Below the pieces are notes generated by a model. The model made no database searches. It was not told the origin of the DNA and was given only the letters and a program-made list of their open reading frames with translations. From contig JADFKI010000233.1 of assembly GCA_022565015.1 (NCBI GenBank), positions 1-5,958 of the forward strand: 5,958 bases of DNA, read 5' to 3'. The DNA comes from Chloroflexota bacterium (GTDB taxonomy: Bacteria > Chloroflexota > Dehalococcoidia > Lucifugimonadales > JADFKI01). Shown in pieces: positions 5,391-5,958 of the stretch. The first letter of the stretch is position 1, and each line of letters opens with the position of its first letter. The position numbers and the translations under genes were made by a program.

Positions 5391-5958
5391 TTGAACTTTG
5401 CACAGCTTTCCCTTATCCCGCGCATCCTAAAAGGCGTGGAGGCAGTGGGCTATACCACGCCGACCGCAATCCAAGAACAGGCTATCCCAGTAATACTCGA
5501 CGGACGCGACGTTCTGGGCCTGGCACAGACCGGGACCGGCAAAACGGCCGCATTCGCTCTGCCTATAATGCAGATTTTGAGCCTGGGCAACCGAGGGGGT
5601 ATAAGATCCCTGATCATCGCTCCCACCCGCGAGCTCGCCGAGCAGATAACTCAGATGTTCAACGAACTGGGACAGGGCGCCAATATCGGTGTAGTTCCAG
5701 TATATGGAGGAGTCAGCAAGGTCCGGCAGGTCGCGGCAATACGACGGGGTCCGGATGTGGTCGTGGCTTGCCCCGGCCGCCTGCTCGACCTTATCAACGA
5801 CCGTAGCATAGACCTGTCGCGGATCGAGATATTGGTGCTGGACGAGGCGGACAACATGTGCGATATGGGCTTTTTGCCCGATATCCGTCGCATCCTCGAA
5901 TACATTCCGACCCGCCGCCAGACGCTGTTTTTCTCCGCCACGATGCCCGAGGACATTC
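5391..5958 (+). CDS. DEAD-box ATP-dependent RNA helicase (3' truncated)
   Basis: The first 189 residues are visible and form RecA-like domain 1 of a DEAD-box RNA helicase, an enzyme that unwinds short RNA duplexes in ribosome assembly, mRNA decay or cold adaptation. Motifs in order: the upstream aromatic F3 and Q motif GYTTPTAIQ (20-28); motif I AQTGTGKT (45-52, Walker A); Ia PTRELA (78-83); GG (106-107); Ib CPGR (127-130, usually TPGR); II DEAD (151-154); III SAT (182-184). The second RecA domain and any C-terminal RNA-binding tail lie past the window end, so DeaD/CshA/RhlE-type subfamily cannot be decided. TTG 5391 is chosen as start: a TAA lies in frame at 5379, no ATG intervenes, and F3 then sits 17 residues before the Q motif, as the family expects. 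After DEAD the usual RMLDMGF reads NMCDMGF. The leader has a strong hairpin. Confidence 0.93.
   Translation, partial: MNFAQLSLIPRILKGVEAVGYTTPTAIQEQAIPVILDGRDVLGLAQTGTGKTAAFALPIMQILSLGNRGGIRSLIIAPTRELAEQITQMFNELGQGANIGVVPVYGGVSKVRQVAAIRRGPDVVVACPGRLLDLINDRSIDLSRIEILVLDEADNMCDMGFLPDIRRILEYIPTRRQTLFFSATMPEDI

Noticed and set aside
5357..5806. 149-codon open frame on the plus strand over the helicase start
   Set aside because: It is out of frame with the helicase, whose motifs (Q, AQTGTGKT, DEAD, SAT) are all in the frame beginning at 5391; the product is rich in R, G, P and S and lacks hydrophobic core.

Overview
The window reads as an ordinary chromosomal stretch from a moderately GC-rich bacterium. 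A member of the Chloroflexota (Dehalococcoidia/SAR202-like) is my best guess, but this is inference only. It rests on the gene style (a large ATPase-TPR signalling protein ending in a GMRPLMERVLSRREILKA-type tail, a luciferase-like flavin monooxygenase, a two-repeat small-barrel protein) and on a dispersed palindromic repeat of the PELVEG/STGSPRT peptide type. No plasmid, phage, IS, CRISPR, rRNA or tRNA signature was found.

Layout. (1) 1-2337 (+): 3' part of a large AAA/STAND-type ATPase with a C-terminal TPR-like region; the window begins just before its Walker B motif. A 59-nt imperfect palindrome (2161-2219) is inserted in frame near its C-terminus. (2) 2511-3581 (+): complete LLM-class flavin-dependent oxidoreductase with a good Shine-Dalgarno. 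(3) 3667-4296 (-): complete 209-aa protein made of two similar halves, convergent with the monooxygenase. An intrinsic terminator (3611-3646) lies in the short gap and is oriented for this minus-strand gene, and a good sigma70-like promoter lies at 4382-4410. (4) 4297-4753: divergent intergenic region with leader repeats, the minus-strand promoter, a strong unexplained inverted repeat (4563-4607), and a probable plus-strand promoter. (5) 4754-5044 (+): 96-aa membrane protein with two transmembrane segments. (6) 5045-5390: non-coding, with a 15-nt dyad, two related hairpins and a possible promoter. (7) 5391-5958 (+): 5' part of a DEAD-box RNA helicase that starts at TTG and runs off the end; its leader carries a strong hairpin just before the Shine-Dalgarno.

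The genes do not form an obvious pathway or operon. Each complete gene has its own ribosome binding site and sizeable flanking gaps, so they look like independent transcription units. I see no convincing new defence, mobile or biosynthetic system. The items most worth a second look are the in-frame palindromic repeat in the ATPase, the structured leader of the helicase gene with its non-ATG start, the foldable element at 4563-4607, and the promoter/leader repeat arrangement of the two-repeat protein.
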